A stretch of DNA of 64,000 bases, taken from contig CM054116.1 of NCBI GenBank assembly GCA_028673005.1, positions 73,669,315 to 73,733,314 of the forward strand, given 5' to 3'. The notes beneath the pieces were generated by a model that saw only the letters and a list, made by a program, of their open reading frames with translations, had not been told where the DNA came from and searched no databases. The DNA comes from Tanypteryx hageni. Its lineage: Eukaryota; Arthropoda; Insecta; Odonata; Petaluridae. This document shows positions 58,991 to 64,000 of this stretch, piece by piece; within the stretch, counting starts at the first letter, position 1, and every line of letters starts with the position of its first letter. The translations under genes and the position numbers were made by a program.

Positions 58991-60027
58991 TATGCAGTCC
59001 ATAGGGAGGGTTTTTTTCATTTAGATAACATATAATTTTGAAGACAACGTTTATCCGGTTTATCTCTTTCAGAGCTTACTCACCTCAATAATCTAATTAT
59101 GCAACTTTGCATAAAACTTGATGGAAAACGAGTTGATTTTATGCATGAAAATGAACCTAAAAATGGTTGTTATTTATTTTAATACGTCGAGTCACCCTCC
59201 GTACAAAAACCTGCCGATTTTAAGTAAGAAAAGTTATCCAAAAATCGTTTTTGTTGAATTTAATGCTTCGCAAGGCAAATTAATTGACGTTGAAAATGCT
59301 TTTAGAATTCGAATAACTAATTTTAGATAACAAAATAGCTTAATTGGAGAATTTTCCTTGTCTGATATCAAAGAAAAAGAGGCAGTTCACGGCATGAAGT
59401 AGTATATAGTGAAATCGATCAGGAAATTTATACGCGTGGAAAAACATCAGTAAGGAAATTTTCAATTAGTGAATCTCATAATTCGGTCTATTAGGACGCA
59501 GCGGATTCACAAATTTCAATTTTATTGACCCGCGTGAACAATTTATTATCAACGTCGTGGTTCATTTAATCAAATCGATCAATGATAACGCCTGAGTTGG
59601 GCACGGGCCAGTAACAATTGCGTCAATTTTCACTTTTTCTTATCGTAATAATGAGTTATTCGGCGACTCGCGTAGCCATTTCAAGATCTCATCACGTTCA
59701 TTTTGAAATTTTAATGTTTACCCGCAATCTCCTTGAGGGAATTCATAGGTTTGCCACCGGTGGCTCCACTTTCTACCACAGGATTGCGGTGGCAAAGAAT
59801 AACCAACACTTGAACCTTATACGTGAAACAATTTGCCGTGCTTATACGATTCTATACTTCCATTAACTGAAGTAAGGAGCCCCGAAAAAACGTTCGTGTA
59901 GGTATATAATCTCAGAAATATTAAATGTCTCGATTTAAAAATCAGTGGAACCTCTCTGTTTCCATAGAAAAACGATCGTTAAGAGATGTTACGAAAGAAG
60001 ATAGCCGTTAGAAGTGGTTTCACTATA
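58991..60027. other. No recognised feature
   Basis: Only chance frames are seen between the LINE and the Tigger-type MITE. Confidence 0.45.
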
Positions 60028-60583
60028 CAGTAATTCCTAGAATAACGCGATAGCTACGTTTGTGAAAACTCGCACGCTAAGAAAAGCGCTTTAAGCGGGG
60101 ACAATTTTACCATTAAAAATAATGGAAAATGGATGGTTTGCGTTTTCGGCTGACATTTCACACCTTTATTTTATTATTGTTATTTTCATGTACAGTATGT
60201 GTTAGCATGCTTGTATGTATGTATTACGTAGTGTTCAGTATTAGCATTTATTTGTTTGCATTGATATCATTTTGCACACGCTTTCCACTCATCATAAGGG
60301 ATAATAATGTTTACAATAGAACAAAAATCACTAACCGCACAAAATGACTTGCGCATTTGTAGCTTTCGTGTTACATTTTTTACGCGCGAATTGTGCACTG
60401 TACAGCAATCCCACCATTTAAAATTTTACACCAACTTACACCACTCCGCGAAATAGTCCGCCACCCGATTTTTTGCGCGCTATTGCGGGGATTAGTGCTT
60501 TATGTGAAAAATTGTCCCCAAAAAATAAATCGTGTTACTGCGAAAACGCGCTATGCGGGCGCGCGTTATACGAGGAGTTACTG
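60028..60583. mobile_element. Tigger/pogo-type MITE, 556 bp
   Basis: The ends are CAGTAATTCCTAGAATAACG and, reverse-complemented, CAGTAACTCCTCGTATAACG, each next to TA (60026-60027 and 60584-60585). It has the same kind of CAGT.....CGCG terminus as the 2-kb Tigger at 21011. No transposase remains. Confidence 0.88.
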
Positions 60584-60615
60584 TATATTTAGATTGCAGG
60601 GCTCCCGACTGCTTT

Positions 60616-60711
60616 GCGTCAGGGCCCCCCACATGTTTAGCGCCAGGGGCCCGAAAATTTTTAGCGCCAGAGGCCCCAAAATGTTTAGCGCCAGGGGTCC
60701 CAGGAGGCGTA
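60616..60711. repeat. 24-bp tandem repeat, four units
   Basis: GCGYCAGGGGCCC.-type units start at 60616, 60640, 60664 and 60688, exactly 24 bp apart. In one frame they read as an eight-residue FSARGPK- repeat. The block ends in ATCCGCCACTG, which resembles the right terminus of a hAT element, so it is probably a relic of one rather than a gene. Confidence 0.85.
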
Positions 60712-60915
60712 AATCCGCCACTGTATTCGAGCTAGCCTAATGGCTAATTATAGCAGTCAGAATTATCAATTAGGAAATGGCGGCACCGTTACATTGCTCC
60801 GTGTGAAAATTCTTGGACGTTATCCACAATTAAATATGCTGTATAGGTGAGTTATCCTGATTTGACATGAACTCCAATTAGGCGATTGCTTGTTGTAATT
60901 TTCTTGCATTCATCG

Positions 60916-61188
60916 CAGTGGCGTAGCTGGGTTCTCCTTCGCCCGGGGTAAAGTCACAGAGATGCGCCCCCTCCCTTTGTTCCCTGTACAATTTTCCAGA
61001 CTAATGTAATGTGGGGAACGTGACGGAAACCCAAGCATACTATATTAGCATTTTAATTCGGCATATATTATAATATTATTATTTGTTTATAAACAGAAGC
61101 GTAATTTTTCGGTCCATGAGTTTGCGCCTCTTCAGCCCTGCGCCCTGGGGCAACTGCTCCCCTCTGCTCCTCTCTCGCTACGCCACTG
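60916..61188. mobile_element. hAT MITE, exact target duplication
   Basis: The ends are CAGTGGCGTAGCTGGG and, reverse-complemented, CAGTGGCGTAGCGAG. The flanks are identical, ATTCATCG at 60908-60915 and 61189-61196. It is 273 bp with no coding capacity. The 93-aa plus frame at 61083 straddles the right border and is therefore not an old gene. Confidence 0.94.
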
Positions 61189-61196
61189 ATTCATCG

Positions 61197-63149
61197 TTAC
61201 TTTTAATAATTTTTTCAAAGAAAAATCATTTCGCCTTAGTAGATGGAAATGTGCTGTTTTTTTATCCCGACTTTGAATCCGGTGACCCTATCATCATAAC
61301 AGATGGAAAATATGAAATATTTCTAGCTTGTCTCGTTAAATCTACTGATCGTAATTTCAAATAGGGCTACGCTGTCATTGTACGAAAATCCAAATCATTG
61401 AATTAATTGCGGTCATGCATACACTGGTATAAGATCCATAAGAGCCATTTGTTTTTGCCATTTATAAATTTGCTTTACCCTTAAATGCTACACTATGGGT
61501 GAAATAACACTCAGAGCAGCTGTGTTTACTTATAGCTCAAGAATGTACGGAATAAACTTCGTCCCCCCTTAGTTATGCCTTCCCCTAAGTCTTCTCCTAC
61601 TGTGGTCACTTTGCTTTTAGACCTCTTGGTCATAGCGTGTCGTTGTCTTAGAGATCATTCTATAGTGGAGCTCAAAGCATTTTTGGGGCTTTTATGTATT
61701 TCCGCTGCGAAAAAACATAATCATGTCGATACAAACTATATTCGGTGAAGTGTACATCATGCATATTTTTTGTTAAAATTCATTTTGTATCATTGCCAAT
61801 TTTGCACTGCTTATGTGTGCAGTACAAGATATGAACATTTTTAATAAAAACATCGGTAATTGTTGTTAAAAACATTTATTCATACTAAATCCGCATACGA
61901 AAGCTGCTGGTTGAAATTTCACCCATATGTAATAGTAGTGTGATGTTTTTTTAAGTGTAGCTTTTAAGGGTTAAATATTGGCCAATGCCATTTTTACGAC
62001 GTATTTGAATGCAATATTTTTCCCTAACCACATCTAGTTGTTTACACCACAGATATTTTGTTATATAATTGTAAAAGTTTTGTTTGGGAACATCAAAAAT
62101 TTTGTAAATTGAGCCGCTCTACCTTGATGCATTTCCGATACTATTTATTTGGATTATTATTACGCCATTGGCGGCTTTCAGGATGTTAAATCTTACGAGA
62201 ATTGCCGAAGTAAAATAACGGGTAAGTTGAATAATATATTTATTCCAAAACGACCCAGTTCAGGAATGACCCCCCTCCCCCCCCTTCCCATCCCATACTG
62301 ACAGTAAGACAGAATTTTCCGGAATGGGTTACTTCTAATATCGGAATTTAATCTAGTACGGAACGTATTTCACTTCTTTGTTCTTAATATTAATAAAACT
62401 AATTTCGGAAATTATTAGCCAGGTTTTATCTTGTGCGTTCAAAGTCGGTGAAGGTTTCTCTAGATTAAATTTAGAGATTTAGTCATAATCAGTGCTCTCT
62501 CTCACTCTGTTACAGTTGCTCAGCATCTTCCTCTACATGTTGTTCACAACGGACTTCTGAAATATTCTTCCGTTCATGCGCTACATACATCATCTCGTCT
62601 AAAAAGGATGGAGAAAACAGCAGACAGCCGACAATTTTCCGGGATCTTATGGGTAACTGGACATGTCAGCACGATCTGTTAAAAATGGAATTCCGTAAAT
62701 GTCACTTATTGTATTTTATAAACTGTAGTTATGACTGAAATCTGATTTTCAGCGATGAATTCTAGTGTCGCATTCCAACATGGTAGTGCGTGGACCGAAA
62801 ATCATCACCGGAATTTTTCTGTGAACCTGTGATACGTACTGTGTAAAAATGAAAATGCATTTTTGTAAAAATAAAAAATACAATTGAATCCTCTCCCATT
62901 TTCATTGAAAATTTGATTGTTTGGAAGATTGAATCTATTACATATAACAGAAAGGAAAACGAATTCAAAATAGGAGATTAAAACGTGAGATAAAATGAAA
63001 AAGAATTTAACGCAGCCAAGACACATATATAAGGGCGCATAGACTTAAAAATTTAAGTATAGAAATTCCGAAATTAAGTTTTAATCCATTTTTCACTACG
63101 ATTACGACAAATGTTTTAGGATAAAAAGATTCAGCAGACTAACGATTTA
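61197..63149. other. No recognised feature
   Basis: AT-rich. A CCCCTCCCCCCCC run lies near 62271. There are overlapping short minus frames at 62762-63026 without motifs. Confidence 0.45.
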
Positions 63150-63330
63150 ATGATCATTACAAAACGAGACACCCTCGACAGTTTTCGAACGCCAAACCTT
63201 GCGTTTGGAGTCCGACACTCGATCCACGACTCCACCGAACCATAGACATCTAACCACGGAAAACTGAAGGTATTCGAGTAACATGAAGTAACACCCATTT
63301 AACTTACACCCTTTTGGATGGCCGAAGAAT
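63150..63330 (-). mobile_element. tRNA-like SINE relic
   Basis: On the minus strand, GGTGGAGTCGTGGATCGAGTG resembles a tRNA box A region and TTTGGCGTTCGAAAACTGTC resembles box B, at tRNA-like spacing. It does not fold into a full cloverleaf by eye and I saw no second copy in the window. It could also be a decayed tRNA pseudogene. Confidence 0.45.
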
Positions 63331-64000
63331 GCCCATGAATTCCCCATTTATTGGGTCGGAGCTCGATAAGGTCTGTAAAGGACAAGCTGAGGTTACTCGG
63401 GCTAGTTGAATGTGAAATAAAGATCAAAGGCACACATAGAGCTAAAAATCGGGCTTTTCGAGTTTTATGCAGAAAATCCAGGTTTTAAAAAGTGAGTTGG
63501 CTTCAAGGTCATTCAGCTCATAATAAGGCGCGCATTTTAAACTCCATTCCAGCCTCCGAAAAGAAAATATCTCATAGTATCCGTTGAAATGAAAATAATA
63601 TAAGTAGGAAATAAAAAAATAGGGACGGGAGAACCAAATTTAATTAAAAAAACTGAAAATACAATAATTGATAACTTATATAATTTATTTACTACAGAAT
63701 ATTCGATCACAACAATTGATTATGTGCGGGCGATCGGGCGGGACAGGTCTGTTTTTTTTTGTTTGAACCTCCCTCCCTTCCATATAACCTTTTTCGCCAT
63801 TCCGATGTTTTTTGTTGTTAACGTGTGTATGAAAAAAGAGGGCGTTTGCGGTGGAAGAGCGGGGGAGTCCGCGGGCGACAGCGTGGGAGAGAGGGTGCTT
63901 TTAGGTTGGCCACGATCCGACGCCGAGGAGATCTCACCAGCGTGTCTCTGTTAGTGGCGAAACTAAATTCAAATCGGCAAATGGTAAGCCCTTCCGGACC
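63331..64000. other. No recognised feature
   Basis: The last 300 bases rise in GC. The plus frame at 63724-63954 has no motif. Confidence 0.4.

Overview
The window looks like intergenic or intronic DNA from a large, AT-rich, repeat-laden animal genome, most probably an arthropod. The evidence is the set of transposable elements: many hAT-like elements with 8-bp target duplications, Tigger/pogo, a Tc1/mariner-like element, piggyBac, a Helitron, several degenerate LINEs and tRNA-derived SINEs. (TA)n/(TG)n microsatellites are also present, and there is no bacterial-style gene packing. I cannot name the species. Almost every open reading frame is either a decayed transposase or reverse transcriptase fragment or a chance frame. 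I found no intact host gene. The best host-gene candidate is one 56-codon exon-like frame (18940-19107, minus) at the edge of the window's most GC-rich patch.

Layout. 0-9 kb: a degenerate hAT end pair, an inverted-repeat element with a microsatellite core, a 70-bp perfect palindrome, a 35-bp satellite with 105-bp higher-order periodicity, a hAT MITE and a tRNA-SINE. 9-18 kb: dispersed repeats, including two tandem copies of an unclassified repeat that begins near GGTGCTTGCA, a hAT element with a transposase tail, a MITE inside dispersed repeat R, and another hAT MITE. 18-28 kb: the candidate exon and GC island, a 2-kb decayed Tigger element, two copies of a repeat bounded by ACTTTCTCCATAT, and hAT MITEs. 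28-40 kb: a hAT element inserted 3 bp inside the end of a mariner-like element, a LINE fragment, a Tigger fragment, a third ACTTTCTCCATAT copy, a run of GC-rich hairpins, and a piggyBac remnant bounded by TTAA. 40-45 kb: no recognisable gene. 45-53.5 kb: a dense nested cluster, namely a hAT element with subterminal CGAATAATC repeats, a short Helitron inside an older repeat, and a LINE interrupted by a SINE and at least three other elements. 53.5-64 kb: a promoter-like spot, a second LINE that has lost its RT catalytic core, a Tigger-like MITE, a hAT MITE and a SINE-like tRNA relic.

The genes do not form a pathway. What ties the window together is insertion history. Several insertions are supported by target duplications, and two by comparison with an uninterrupted copy elsewhere in the same window, so relative ages can be read directly. 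All classifications come from motif recognition by eye; no database search was run.
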